Origin: Opisthorchis felineus
Lineage: Eukaryota > Platyhelminthes > Trematoda > Opisthorchiida > Opisthorchiidae
DNA length: 64,000 nt
Reading direction: 5' to 3'
Assembly (NCBI GenBank): GCA_004794785.1
Contig: SJOL01005652.1
Span: 341,290 to 405,289 of the forward strand
The notes under the pieces are model-generated. The model ran no database searches and was not told the DNA's origin. It saw nothing but the letters and a program-made list of their open reading frames with translations. This document shows positions 47,264 through 58,902 of the stretch, piece by piece. Numbering within the stretch: the first letter of the stretch is position 1; every line of letters begins with the position of its first letter. The position numbers and the translations under genes are program-made.

Positions 47264-48301
47264 CTACCACCTAACTGTGCTTCTTCCGGACTTAGTCGTC
47301 CGCACAGCGCAAAGACGACTGTTTACTGGGATCCAGTCCAGTAAGGCGCTTTCAGCTTTGGGGCTGAGTGGAACTCCCACACCGTAGATACCACGAGCCA
47401 TTGCGTTAGGATCACCGGATACCGGAAGACTGAAATGCGGGACATCTGGGCTCGTCCAAAGCTGCTTGAGGAGCACGACCGAAGTGGATTCTTGTATGCG
47501 TGTTTCGGGGACACAACATACATCGATAGAGAGGGAAAGTAAGGTTTCAGCAATGGATGCCTGTTGCCCAATTTGACATAGATTACGGACAATAAAGGCT
47601 GCAACATGGATCAGATCTTTTGACGTTAGTAGGTGATTATTTTGGTTTATTTTTCTGGGCGATGGTTGAGACCCGAGACAGTCGCTAGGGGGTTGGCAGG
47701 CAGGTTGATTGCACTGCATTGTACGATGGGTTTGGAGTGAGTGAGGGAGAAGGCCGGTGAGCGAATAGCTGCAAGGGAAATTGATACTTCCCGGTTGCCC
47801 AGGCCGAGGAAGAGGGTGTAGTTGAGGCACCCCACCTTGAGCCTTTGACTCAAAAGTCTGACCCACAAGGCAGTGGAAGGATGTAGGGTTTTGTGCGGGG
47901 ACCCAGCCCCTAGCCTCTGACTCCAGAGTCTGGACCGCGAGACAGCGGTTGTTAGAGTTTTCTTGGGGGACCCTTCCCGCAGCCAATGACTCAATAGTCT
48001 GACCTACTTGGCTGTAGGGGGCCGGCCTGGCCCGGGGGCGCATGGAGTAGGGCATTACTGTCTCACTCCTTATGCGGCTGCGCACAGCAGGTGTCTTTTG
48101 AGCAGCACCGGGCTCTTTGGTTTTAAAAGTATTTCGACCGTATTGAATAATGCACCGGCGGTCACGGTCAACGTTGGGCGATCGGAGTATACGGTTTTTG
48201 GGGCCGACCTTTTCTAACCCGTCCTTGGGGGAATTCAGCGTCGCTGCTTCTATAAATATGGACATGCTGGTCGTCTGGGGGAAACACCTTACTGCATTCA
48301 C
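47264..48301 (-). pseudogene. LINE N-terminal region and endonuclease start
   Basis: A 345-codon frame. Its first about 60 residues come from the 5' region. It then carries the Pro/Gly tandem repeats (VGQTIESLAAGRVPQEN, AVQTLESEARGWVPAQN, VGQTFESKAQGGVPQ). The endonuclease begins with HVAAFIVRNLCQIGQQAS, where the conserved Asn of AFNVRT is replaced by Ile, and has PETRIQ and MARGIYGVGVPLSPKAE. A frameshift near 47330 ends the match; the remaining endonuclease (LLQLCADHRLFLASTNFQ region) is in another frame at 47270-47001. Confidence 0.82.
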
Positions 48302-48498
48302 ACTCCTATCGCCGAGGACAGTACGACTTTACCTGCAGACCGCCTCGTAGTACGATTACTCGCAGTGAGGGGACTCGCTGTTCTTCGTCGGGCTGCTCCC
48401 CGTTGGCCTTCCTGGCATGGTTGAACCTTTAGGAACTGAGTTCCAGCCAGTGTAGCCCGCAGGATCATTGTAGCACAGAAGCCCGACCACCACGACAA
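48298..48498 (-). pseudogene. Short frame in the LINE 5' region (second copy)
   Basis: The 66-codon frame equivalent to 11716-11916, with WWSGFCATMILRATLAGT, KVQPCQEGQRGA and TRRSAGKVV. See the plus-strand copy for interpretation. Confidence 0.35.
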
Positions 48499-48529
48499 GG
48501 TGACAGCTTTGGGTCGGGACGATGAACAG

Positions 48530-50460
48530 TTCCTGTTTTGACTGGGATGTTGGAGTCTTTGGGTTTCGTTGCGTGAAGCGCGCTACAAGGTTCTTAGTCT
48601 CCTCTGCAGCTGCTGTTCGGAGTAAAGCGGTCAGAACCAAAACAAACAAATTGTTATTTGTCATCCCCTCTCCCTTAGACTCTAGAAGCGCTTTTCTGAA
48701 AGCATCAGAAAAATATTCTGCTTAACCGTGGGACTGCAGATAATAGAGTGGGTAGTGTATGTAACGAATGCAACCGTCAGTGCAGCATTTTTCTAACTGG
48801 GGAGAAATAAACTGGGTGCCATTTCCTTAAACTTTAAGTTCTTGATATGCAAACTGACTGAACAAACGGTTGAGGGCTGCAGTCGCGTTGGTAGCGTTTG
48901 GGTGCCTCATGGAGAAACCATCAAGCCACTTCAAATATGTGTCAGTGAATAAAAGGCAGCTGATGCTATCAACGGAGCCAGCGAAACCAATGGGCGCTCT
49001 GGTTTCTGAGAGGATTCCAATGGATCTTTTTGGCTTTTTCGAAGCTCGCGGGCATCGTGAGCAGCATATGACCATATCTTCGATTTGAGCATCAATACCC
49101 TTTCTATGCTTCCATTCAACGGGTCCCAGAATGAAGCTATCTGGGAGCTATCGGTCTCAGTGCCGAAGGGATGATAACTCGACTCGAAAGAATAGATATG
49201 ACTAGAAGGTTAACAGAGTGTTATAACTCGCCCAAAATGGTGGGTTGAGCGACTTTTCAGTGCATAAGGTATAACCTGTTGCATAGTTTGTGCTTAATGG
49301 AATTTCCTATTGTGTCTGCTGTAACGGGGATGGCGCGAATTGTATTTGTGAAGACACTTCACGTCGTCCCCAGTCGTCACGTATGCTATGACAATATTCT
49401 CATCTAGTGTACATTGTATATTCATCGAATGCTGTATCTCTATTTACCCGAATTCGGACTGAGAATTAGTTTTTGTTCTAGTATTTTTAGATACAGTGTG
49501 ATCGCTTACCTCATGACGTGTCCATGACTTCACACTGTAGGTCGCGGGTTATCCCCTGATGCGTTTCTTGCCGTCTTAGGCATGATGTTTAGAGGGTGCT
49601 GACATATTTTCCATCACGTAGCTTCAGAACTCAAACAGTTATTTGAATCCGTGTCCAACTGAAAACTAGCTAGCACTGTGTATCCCCTAGTTCACTGTAA
49701 GTCAAATGTGGACATAACAACAAGATATTTAGTGTTACTCACAGAATACGGCGTGTTCTGCGGTCGATTGCTCATGCCTTTGAAATCTCCGTCTGGAAGT
49801 TCGTCTTCAACATACTCCTTCCTTGTAACCTTGGCCTTGACTTTCACATAACCAATGTTGTTTAAATGAACAAAAACCGAGTTCGAAGCGCCCCAATTCT
49901 AACATACTGACTGGCTCTATTCAGCGGTTACTCTCATTGAAGTATCTCTGTTCGGGACGATTTCACTTCGGTCCATTAACGTGGTCCATGTCCGGGTCTC
50001 GTGGTATCTAAATCATGGCCATGTCACGTTTAAGGTTTAACGGGAGTAAGCATTCTGTCGTCGTTTGCTGTATGGTCATCCCCTGGTCTTGCTCCATCTT
50101 GCTTACCACCACCACTTAAGACCGCAAACGAGAAGTAAATATTTAAACTGATCTGCTGTGATTGATCCAAGTAAAAATGTTCTAAATCGCTATTTAGTGG
50201 ACTTACATAAGTGACGAACTGTCGGTGGTATCCTTTTAACTGAAGTCCCATGTTTTCTTGGGAAGGATAAAGTTGACGAATTTGTCATCTGAAGATGACA
50301 GCACCAAGTTTGTACCGTCTTGGCCGGAAAACTACACTCGAAATCCAAAAAAATGTCACTCGTGGCATGCGTTGAAGGTTCGGACAGTGGGGATCGACAG
50401 AAAGTGCGAAATGCTATCACACACCATCAACGGACAGCTTGGCCGGTGCTGTAGCTTTGT
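48530..50460 (-). mobile_element. Internally deleted Ty3/gypsy remnant (gag and integrase)
   Basis: Two blocks lie on the minus strand in element order. The gag block (about 50460-50000) includes SDDKFVNFILPKKTWDFS, matching YSNFILPKNTRDLS of the gag at 32251. The integrase block (about 49240-48650) begins VIIPSALRPIA and continues with IEDMVICCSRCPRASKKPK, FAGSVDSISCLLFTDTYLKW and TAALNRLFSQF. It then reads NGTQFISPQLEKCCTDG and AEYFSDAFRKALLES, the zinc-binding end and catalytic core of a Ty3/gypsy integrase, with DNGTQF reduced to GNGTQF. Only about 760 bp separate the blocks, so protease, RT and RNase H are missing. Multiple stops. The LINE 5' end lies a few bases away. Confidence 0.72.
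48827..49075 (-). pseudogene. Ty3/gypsy integrase core fragment
   Basis: An 82-codon open frame inside the remnant. ICCSRCPRASKKPK is the CxxC half of the HHCC zinc site. FAGSVDSISCLLFTDTYLKW aligns with the IDFAGP.....LV.VDAYSKWPE block, with the catalytic Asp present in FTDTY, and TAALNRLFSQFAYQE follows. Integrase inserts the element cDNA. This copy is broken by stops on both sides. Confidence 0.78.
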
Positions 50461-51209
50461 TCGCTATACACAAACGTTGAGCAGGCAATCCCATTAACTT
50501 GAGGTGCTGCTATATCATGGGTTTTATATCTTCATCTAGCATGATTACACCTTAAAACGTCCATCGCCAGGATTGCTTTGACTATACCATTTTCCGTTAC
50601 GCTTCGGCCAACAGACATTGGAGTTGGGGGAGATGCCAGCTGTTCAGCGCACCAGCATGGCATCCCAGAATCAGGACGTGCTCTAAGTGTTCGTACACCA
50701 AATGGCTCCAGAGCCCAACGCGGAGTTGGAGCTGGATTGATCTGACGATAGCATGAATCAGTATGTTGGTTCTGTTCATTACTTGTGCGGGCGCGGCACA
50801 TTTTCGCCAAGCTATTGCAGAGTTGTTTGCGCCTTTCAAGCAACCGATGGCAGGCAAGACAAGAAACTTGGTTGTTTTTGCCCCTGGCTGCCGCCTCAAG
50901 ACATGACGAATGTGACACACCCAGCTGGCTAGCTTCAAGTCGAACGCATCAAATAGAATGTATAAGGACCGGAGTGGGAAACCCCAACCTAGCTACTTAC
51001 TGAGAGAAACCTATGGAATGACTCCATGGGACACCCATGATCAGTACTGTAATGTAATATGGTGGGAGGTGCGTCAGGAACCTGAAAACGGACGGGAATG
51101 AGAACAACTTGCAACACTATTTGGCCTAAACCGACGGACAGTCAGTAATTGGGTAAAAGTTTAGAAGAGTGAGGAACATGATATGGACGTCACCAACTTC
51201 ATCAAATAA
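50461..51209. other. Intron 2 stretch, unassigned
   Basis: Two overlapping minus frames (50532-50918, 128 codons; 50597-50938, 113 codons) lie upstream of the gypsy gag remnant in element order. Neither has a motif I can name. They may be part of the same decayed element or chance. Confidence 0.3.
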
Positions 51210-51480
51210 AATGGATGGGGACCCCGGGACTCAACTAAACTATTGTTAATGACACTGCTAGATATGGTCCAATCGTGCAGTCAGTGGTGCTCGTGCATCA
51301 GAGATATCGTCTTCAATGCACAGCTGTCCGATAACCGAACGAAATGAACATGCCATCGTCTCCAATGCTTGGCCATATCTCCCACACTCCTATTCTCCGG
51401 TGATCGAAACTGTAGCAGCTGAAACATGCCCTTGGTACCTAGTTTATAGCTGATAAACTGCATTGAACTGGTCTTCATCA
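51210..51480 (+). mobile_element. 3'-end fragment of the RTE-like LINE
   Basis: Plus-strand GATGGGGACCCCGGGACTCAA and the following text match the reverse complement of the C-terminal coding and 3' UTR of the LINE at 44769-48524 (WGPRDSN.., then TCTTCAATGCACAGCTG, then GTAGCAGCTG, then TTTATAGCTGATAAA). It ends near GATAAACTGCATTGAA, a worn tail. Only the last about 270 bp are present, a typical 5'-truncated copy. Confidence 0.72.
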
Positions 51481-51949
51481 TGAAATGGATGCGTACTGCA
51501 GCTCCCTGAATGGTGAATATCGGGAGAATTCGAACAAATACGGTGCACCGTGCAGCAGACAATAAGTCGGCGCTCTCACGCGCGTCAGCATATTTGACTG
51601 TGTCCCTGTACATACGTTTGCCGTTGCAGCCGGCGTCTTACTTACGCCAGTTCTGTTCGTATTTGACCATTGTTGTTTCTTCTACTGGGCTGCTGCGCTG
51701 TCTGAATGTTGCGGAGATAAAAAAAAAACAAGTGGCTGGGAAATTGCTATATGTAGTTTCAAGTGATTGACGAGAACAAACCAAAAACAATGCACTATTT
51801 GAATAAGCAGTACACACAGTCAAGCACGAACAGGATTTAAATTGACACGACACCGGGTGTCTCAGCGAATGGACCCACAGGTGGATCCAGACATACAAGG
51901 ATGGGTGCACGTGAGAGCTCACGACTTGTTGTCCGCTACATCTCCCTGT

Positions 51950-53920
51950 GCAGGGAGATACTCGCTGACGGTAGGATTTCTTTGTGGGCCCAACACAAAG
52001 CGCTGGATCGGTATCTAATTCCGTCTGGAATGCCCAGTTTCACAAGCCATTTTACGGTTGTCTTCATGGTCTCCTTTGGGTGCTCCTGCTGTGTAGTTAG
52101 AAAGTATCTAACAAGACATCATTTGGGAAGTCATTTTTGTGTAGCGTGGCCTGGTATGGTTGACGTAACACATTTGCTTGTTGTTTCCAACCTTCAGTTC
52201 ATATATTAAACCTCCTAGGCGAAAGTTACGATATCATGGACCCAGCTTCACTTATGGTCTTTAAAGATAAGCATACAGACTGGACAGCCGGACCGGCTTG
52301 AACGTACCGGTCAATTATTCTGTCTGTCCGTCTAACTGGGAATGGTATGCTGAACTCCGAATGTGTTTGATAACGGAATATTAGCAAAACTCAAAATGGG
52401 CACATAGTGAACCGAAGGCCATTGTCTCTGGAGAACCGAATTGTGAAAATCGATTTAAACGAATTGGTTGCGGTGGTCGAAGTTGCGCACCATATTTCTG
52501 GCCATTTTGAATAGGCTTTGACAACCACATGGTGGCTGGTTCCGTAAATATGCCGGGCAAAATCAGTATGTATAGGAAGCCACGTACTCTGTGGAGTTCA
52601 CCAGGATTTCAGTTCACACTTAGCAGGTCACTTTGAGGCCATGATGCATTGATGACACATGCGGACAAACTGATTTCTGGATGTTCACTATGCAATTGTT
52701 TTGTAACTTTGTCTGTCTTGCGTTGTTTTATGTACGATCACATGATCATATGGCATCATAAACCTTCAATTACCATGGGTGCAGATCTTCGCCTCCTGAA
52801 CTGCTCAATGAGATTTTCAGTGAAAATACCTCAATGCACCTTAGTTCTGGATCTCTTGTTGTTTAGGCCCTGACGGCATCTGCGACAACACACAGACGTG
52901 TGAAACGCATATCGAACACCATAGTCTGGGCTGATAGAAGAAACAACCAAATCCTCTTATGATGTTTTGGCTGTGAAGTCGGCCATCAATCCTGATAACG
53001 CTTTCGCGTACCCGAGACATGATGGTCTTTTAAACCTTAGTTCAAAATTGTACGCGATTAGTGTTGCAGCCCTTCTTTGGAACCTATTGGCTGTGTGCAC
53101 CAGCATGCCGGTTTTGGTGCCGGAGATTGATAACTGACTTGTGATCAATGTGCAACGTATATTGTCAACCAAGAAGCACCTGATGAAACTCTGTGACGAC
53201 AAACACGAGAGCTAATGCACCTTTTCCGATCTGACTGTGATTCCTTTCCGCTGCAGTTAATGCACGTGAAACGCACATAATGGCTTTATGGTCACCATTG
53301 AAGAACCGATGCCGTTCTGTAAGGCATCAGCGGCAAAAATGATAGGTCCCGCAGGGTTATGGTGTGTAAGCAGTAGGCCATAAGCTAGTACATTTTTTAT
53401 TTATCACTAGCGTTTCGGTATTTCTGAGTTTGCGTCTTTCGATAAGACGGCGTCGATGGATGCCTCTACTTTATGCATATCTAGAACAAAATTAAGGTAG
53501 TACTTGAATATATCAAGAAATTATTGTAAAGGCGTTTTGGCATGCGGTTGTGGTATATGGCTGATAGGTGCTTCCAGGTGACGACCGGTCGTGTCTATCA
53601 TGGAACCGATATACGCGATACCGAAAAGCATTAACAAACACCTAAATAATTTGGTTCGGTGAGCATTGGGCTCACAATGATGATATCATCATGATAGGCC
53701 ATTGCAAATGGTTATTCTGTCGACCTCATGCCCATCACCTGGTCGAATATAGCTGACGCACACTTCACCCCAAACGGCAGCCGATTTTAGCGATAGAGAC
53801 CAAGATTCATGTTTATTGTAAGTGATTTCTTGGAGCACTCGTCAACCACAAATTGTAAATTTGCTTAAGGAAATTTAATTTTAGGGAAAAATTTTCCCCA
53901 GTTTATTTTTCCAAACAAAC
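51950..53920 (-). mobile_element. Degraded Ty3/gypsy pol (RT, RNase H, integrase)
   Basis: Read on the minus strand from 53920 down, with many stops and shifts. The RT has GKFF / KIKFPLSKFTICG, then LPFGVKCASAIFDQVMG (about 53780-53730) and the catalytic box YHDDIIIVSP (about 53695-53667). RNase H has FAADALQNGIGSS and ALTAAERNHSQIGKGALALVF (about 53265-53200), then FLVDNIRCTLITSQLS and ANRFQRRAATLIAYNFELRF (about 53180-53030). Integrase has HIYGTSHHVVVKAYSKWPEIW (about 52560-52490) and a decayed SQLDGQTE region near 52330. Domain order and motifs are those of Ty3/gypsy. No LTRs were located. Boundaries are approximate. Confidence 0.78.
52957..53202 (-). pseudogene. Ty3/gypsy RNase H C-terminal fragment
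   Basis: An 81-codon open frame. FLVDNIRCTLITSQLSISG aligns with the FTLRTDHKPL block (the catalytic Asp-His are lost to TS). ANRFQRRAATLIAYNFELRFKR aligns with ARLQRWALTLSAYDFDIEYRP, and AKALSGLMAD aligns with ADALSRL. RNase H degrades the RNA strand of the replication hybrid in active elements; this copy lacks the residues for it. Confidence 0.75.
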
Positions 53921-56900
53921 CGATATCGAGTACTGATGAGTTTTTGTTGAGCTCAAATGAAAAATTCGCGCAGATGCGCTATTCACTGTTTACCTTTCTG
54001 ACAACCACTTTGGGGGTTGCCCATGATGCCAGAGATAGCGTCCTCCCTTTCCAGTCAGGTGAGTTCGGTGTTCACTGCACATATGGTATCGGTCGTTTGG
54101 GACAAAAAGTCGGATATACACCACAACGAGTGTAGAAAACTGTTTCGGTTATGGAACAAAAACCGATATCATTTTAAAAAGTGGACATTTCATTTCAAAA
54201 TTGTGACAAGTTCTGCAGTGTTTTCAAGCTACCAATGAAACTGAACACAAGAATTCCACAGTATGCGGAATTCGGTTATCTGATGCGTCACAAAAAGCTG
54301 CAAAATGGTACATCCCATAAACGTGGTTGGGCTAACCAGTTGCCACCTAATAAATTTCTGTGATCGCTGTTGGTAGTAAATACCATTCTATATGACTCAT
54401 TTTATGGCAATTCCGACAAACATGGTTACAGAAGGGGTGAAATCGGACAAAACTCCATTGTATGCAGTGTTAACACGTGAATGGATGTTGCGAGCGCTTC
54501 AGACAACCACGACTTGTATAGGTTGTAGCAAAGTGTCCTGTTACTTGATTGACTATTGATACCCCATTGAAATGTGGCATACTTTCCAGGTTTGTTAGTC
54601 GTGCTTCAGATTCACAAGTTGCAAGTATTCAGGTCTGGGGTCTTGAACTGATGGATCCACGGTAGCGTTTGGTTTTGCACTAGACGGGTTCTGGTATCTG
54701 GCTTATCTGGGAACGTGGATCCTTTCACAAATATCAACGATTTGATTTGCGAGGGGGTTAGCTGATTAAGTTGGAGACATCCGAACCCCCGAATAACTCT
54801 TCCGACCTATGTGACGATACCTTCTGTTGACTGCCTTGAAATTTTCAACCAGTTATACCGACAGACCTTTTTCACCAAAGACGTACCCCAACGTGTCCGT
54901 CAGATTGAAGTCACGCGGATGTGATTCCACTACTGAGCACTAAATTTCTGCATCCGTGAGCTTATTTTACTGGGATCATCCGGAGCCACAATGTTGACCA
55001 GAGAAATATCCTCATAAGGCTGATACCAAGTAGCGAATGTGAAGCCATTATCTGGATTTTAGTGAAACTAGTGAATTCCTGAAACAAGTGAATCCATCAG
55101 TCGGGGTTCAGAACTGTGCCCTGTGAGCACCGTGAAAAGCTTTGTTTTGACCTGCTGATTGTCCTGGACTAATATATTCCCTTACCGGATAGGTTGTTGC
55201 TACTACTTCAGTAGTTCCGCGATTGCTAACTCGGTCATCTCCGTTATGTAGTTTTGGTTCATTTTTGTATTTCCCTGGGTCACTTTCGTCAGTCTCATCA
55301 TAACTGCGTACACCAATTTCCCCACCGGTTTTACTTCCCTCTGAACCCGTCACAAAACCCAGCAACGAAGTAGTCACAACGCACCGCAGTACGATGTTGC
55401 AGCAAGTCAGGACACGGACACACTCAATCGGAATACGACATTGAACGAACGGATATTGCACACTACGGACGCGTCAGTATTGGTTGCTACACGGTCTGGA
55501 ATCTCCCCATACCTAAACCGAGTCATCGATTACCTATCTGGCTAGTCGCAATAAACAGCTAATCTGGCTGTCATTACAATACGACTTACTAGATTTAGGC
55601 GTTACTTGGTGGCGTCTGGATTGGTGCAGTCAGAAAGTAGCACTTGTAAGCGTCATCACAATCATATTATGCTGACAGGTTTATTGTAATGCAGATACGA
55701 AGCAGTACATCCCGTTAGCATGCCACTACTCCACTTTAGCTGTCTGCTACGTTCGGTTTTCCACTGCCATATCTGTGTTCTTAGAGTCTAGGCCTCATTT
55801 TTTGTTTGTGTGTTGATAGATTACACTGGCACTGTTGTTCGAAGTGCAGTTGGAATTTAAAGGTCGTGAGATGATCTTTGAAATCCAGGCTGATTAGATG
55901 ATGCTTCAAAAAAAAGCACATCTGTTTAGGCACACACTGAACGTCCATAGGACACCATTAACCGATACGGCTGAAAGTTTGACGAACCTGGCGACTTATT
56001 CACTCGGCCTGAAGAAGTTTTTGTATCAACGACTAAATGTTTGCAAGCGGTAAGTTTGCAGATTGTTCATCAAAACTTTCCGAAAGGATTAGAGTTTGCT
56101 TCCAGTTTAAAAAAAATTTTGTATGTCACATATGATGGCGTAAATGATCCGAAGTCTGTCTGGAACATCTAAACATCTGTGACGTTAAGATTTTTACAGG
56201 AAGTTATAGAGAGAGATGTTCAATCTAGCAAATTTCTATTGCATACAAGATTTGCCAAGGTATGGCATATGACTCGAGTGCATTTCGTGGTGTAGGAAAC
56301 TAAGTAAAGTTTTACTTTCCCCATCATCATCATCATCGATAGCATAACATCAATGTTCAATACTGACGCCTCGCCGCCGTACAACCGTGGTTCATTTAAA
56401 AGCCTTATGGTGAAGAAAAGAATAAACGTGAGCGAGGAATGAACTTAGTACTAACCTCCAGACACTCATTCAGGCAATCTGGATAGAAAGTGACTACAAG
56501 AAAGCCATTGGCATCTATTAGCAGCCATATCTTGCAACGTCCCCGACCGGGCACATGGGGAATCACGCTGTCCCCATCCTAGAAGGCGAGTCGCAGCGAC
56601 CACACTCCGATTCGTCATCTCTTTCGTACCCATTTTACTTTAGGTTTCGTCATTTCAATTTGTCCCTTAAATCCTCTTGAGCTGATTGTCATGCGTTTTG
56701 ATAAGCAATGGAGGAATCCTGTGATTCACTAACCACGCCTGCGCTTCATCACGAGATGTCAGAAACGTATAATTTTGCTCTTGTGTTTTAATCCAATCCC
56801 GAGCTATACTTCAGGACTTTGGTTATGAATAAAGTAGTTTTCTCTCCCAATGTTCTGACTAAACGGACTTTGGCACGCATTTGTGCCCTTTCCAGATATA

Positions 56901-58410
56901 GACTCTATGACCAGTTTCCTACAGTCCATTCGGTACATTCACATCACGTTCAGTTTTAGTTTACAGTATCTTTGGAAAAAAATATCTATAAATGTATTGA
57001 CCGTCATCATCTTTGCGACTCAAGCCACCAATATCCTTCTTGATAACAAAGTAGCTTACTATAATATGAGTATGTTTTCCAAAATCTGGAGTAGTGACTT
57101 TTGTTGCTGACCTCACAAACCTATTCACCGTGGATATGTCGAATAAACCTGAACACGACAAACCTTCCCATTGGTCCCTCTTATTCGAATTACGAGACAA
57201 TAGGTATGATACCTAAAAAAGTAAACCCATTTTCCAATAACGCACTGAGAACGGTGACTACAGCAGAATCATTGATTGACTGTACAGAGTAGCTAGAGGC
57301 CTGAACTGCGATCTTGTTTGTCGGGTATTATAGTGTCCTGTAAGTGTGTTGTTCGGATGTTTAACTGCTTCGGTAGTTTCACAACCAAACACGGGTCTGG
57401 TTGTTGAGCTTCTTGCCTTTTTCACTTTTCTCACAGGCGTGTGATGTTTCTTTGTTACAGGAGACCCACTGGCAAACTCATGTTGTTCTGTTACTTTTGT
57501 GTGTGAATTGGCAGCGTAACAACCAGTGAACTGTATATTATTTGGCTCTCCTTTGTATCACGCCTTAGATGCGGTAGATGTTGTCAGCTAAACAAATCGG
57601 TACAAATAGAGAAGTGTGCGCACACATCAAATCTATTTGCTCTTTTGGTAACGTCAGTTTTACTTGCCCTTCTGGTTGGTTGACATACTACTTGCCACTT
57701 CGAATTTGTTTGCTTAGACCTCTGACTTTTTTGCGCAGCCTAATGTTCCCGATTTGGAGGGGTTCAAAACGCAGTTTGTTCATTTCTTGATTATGTCAAA
57801 CATCGATTCCGGTAAGAAATGGCTTGAGATTAAAAAAAACTATACGCCAAACCTATCCACAAATTATCGATTCATTTTCCATGCTACTCGATCTCGTCTA
57901 CATGCAGCTTGTTACAGCACTGCGTTTTTACACACCAAGTTCCCCCAAATTCGAATTAATGTGATGAAGGATGTTTTCTTATCCTTGACACTGAATAACG
58001 CAGATTATGGTTGGGTTGTTGGAACTGTTTGGCTAGTGGTTTCGTTCCGACTACTGTCTGATTGATGCCAAACTCAATACAGACCCCTGAAGTTAACTTC
58101 CTATCACCAGTAATGATGCTCAACATGGAAACTCAGGTTTCTCGTTTGTTACTTCGTCCTGCGCTTCGAACACGTTTTAAACAACGTGTTAAGCTCGAAT
58201 TTCACTGATGAATGCTGTTTTGGGACAAGGATAACTGAGGAATCGTAAGCACTAGGTTTTTCGTTATTCCATCGTTAACATCTTTGAGTCCATTATAAGT
58301 ATCATCTTTGTGCCATTGCTTGTAAGTTTTGTTGTCTATTAATTTCTAGTCCTATCTCACTTTTGAGTATGATAATATCGTCCCTCTGCTCTTTTGCTTT
58401 TTTTATATAG
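53921..58410. other. Last part of intron 2, nothing recognised
   Basis: No element could be assigned. The plus frame at 57754-58065 (103 codons) and the minus frame at 55108-55461 (117 codons) have no known motif. A (CAT)n run lies at 56322-56338. The 3' end is a good pyrimidine tract (TTTTGCTTTTTTTATATAG) serving exon 3. Confidence 0.4.
56322..56338. repeat. (CAT)n microsatellite
   Basis: CATCATCATCATCATCG on the plus strand. It could be the tail of a minus-strand LINE of the (GAT)n type, but no element body is clear next to it. Confidence 0.55.
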
Positions 58411-58557
58411 GGGTTCTTCCAAGCGAATATATCGTTTTTCCTCCTGATGCTTCTACAAGTATTTGTATTTGAAGCTCTCGCCTACTTGAATCTACACTTC
58501 TTTGGAGTCGGTTGGTTTCGGATTGTTCTCTCGATTCTCTTATACACCGTGGCCCAA
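58411..58557 (+). CDS. FADS: Front-end fatty acid desaturase, exon 3 (first membrane helices)
   Basis: Residues 118-166, 147 bp, phase 0 at both ends (acceptor TATATAG, donor GTAAGT). GFFQANISFFLLMLLQVFVF followed by EALAYLNLHFF forms the first membrane-spanning segment. GWFRIVLSILLYTVAQ forms most of the second. The charge and hydrophobic pattern matches the region between the b5 linker and the first histidine box in animal FADS. It is separated from exon 2 by 40 kb, yet the protein alignment has no gap at the junction, which supports the join. Confidence 0.9.
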
Positions 58558-58902
58558 GTAAGTTTTCATTGGGTGTTTTCAATACATTCCAGCCTTTGCC
58601 GGATTATCCCTCTATTTGGCATTTAGGATGAACAACAACGAACTTTTCCCTGTTCCTCGATAACTACTTTATCTGGAAGAAATGACACTTGATTCATCTT
58701 TATTTATTTGTTTCCGAAGTTGTTTCGTAATGCAGTGCCTATGCGAACCTCTTCCTCACCTCATATCACCTGAAAAATAATCTTAAATGTGCGTGTTCGT
58801 CGCTGCGTGATCTGATCGATCGCGTAGTTTTTACTCATCTGTTAAACGTACACGCAAAAATTTTTACCTCCCACCTTTCTCTGTGGTTATCGTTGCTTTC
58901 AG
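58558..58902 (+). other. Intron 3 of the desaturase gene (345 bp)
   Basis: Donor GTAAGT, acceptor TTGCTTTCAG. No feature inside. Confidence 0.88.

Larger units (their letters stand above)
44769..48524 (-). mobile_element. Nearly full-length, inactivated RTE-like LINE
   Basis: On the minus strand this runs from a 5' end near 48524 (GTCCCGACCCAAAGCTGTCACCTT, the same start block as the plus-strand copy at 11693) to a (TCAA)n tail at 44769-44793. It has the same 5' region, repeat-bearing N-terminus, endonuclease, linker and RT as the plus-strand copy. The 3' end differs: here it is TTTATAGCTGATAAATTGATTG, not a (GAT)n tail. Several frameshifts break the endonuclease, and the RT has an internal deletion. 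It abuts Ty3/gypsy integrase sequence at its 5' end. No target duplication was found. Confidence 0.87.
18226..58410 (+). other. Intron 2 of the desaturase gene (40,185 bp), packed with retroelements
   Basis: Donor GTTAGT at 18226, acceptor TTTTTTATATAG ending at 58410. The protein sequences on either side (RRKMHEL and GFFQANISFF) are contiguous in animal FADS proteins with no missing residues, so no coding exon is expected inside. It contains LINE, Penelope-like and Ty3/gypsy remnants on both strands, each listed separately. Confidence 0.85.

Noticed and set aside
50532..50938. Overlapping minus-strand frames with several cysteines, considered as gag zinc knuckles
   Set aside because: Cys and His spacing does not fit a zinc knuckle, and they lie upstream of the gag segment where knuckles would not be expected.
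53925..53980. CTGATGAG ... GAAA pattern resembling a hammerhead ribozyme core
   Set aside because: Stem II would have only a few weak pairs, no cleavage triplet with supporting stems I and III was found, and the segment reads as decayed gypsy RT on the other strand.
57754..58065. 103-codon plus-strand frame shortly before exon 3, considered as an alternative exon
   Set aside because: The desaturase protein is continuous without it, and the frame has no similarity to the family.
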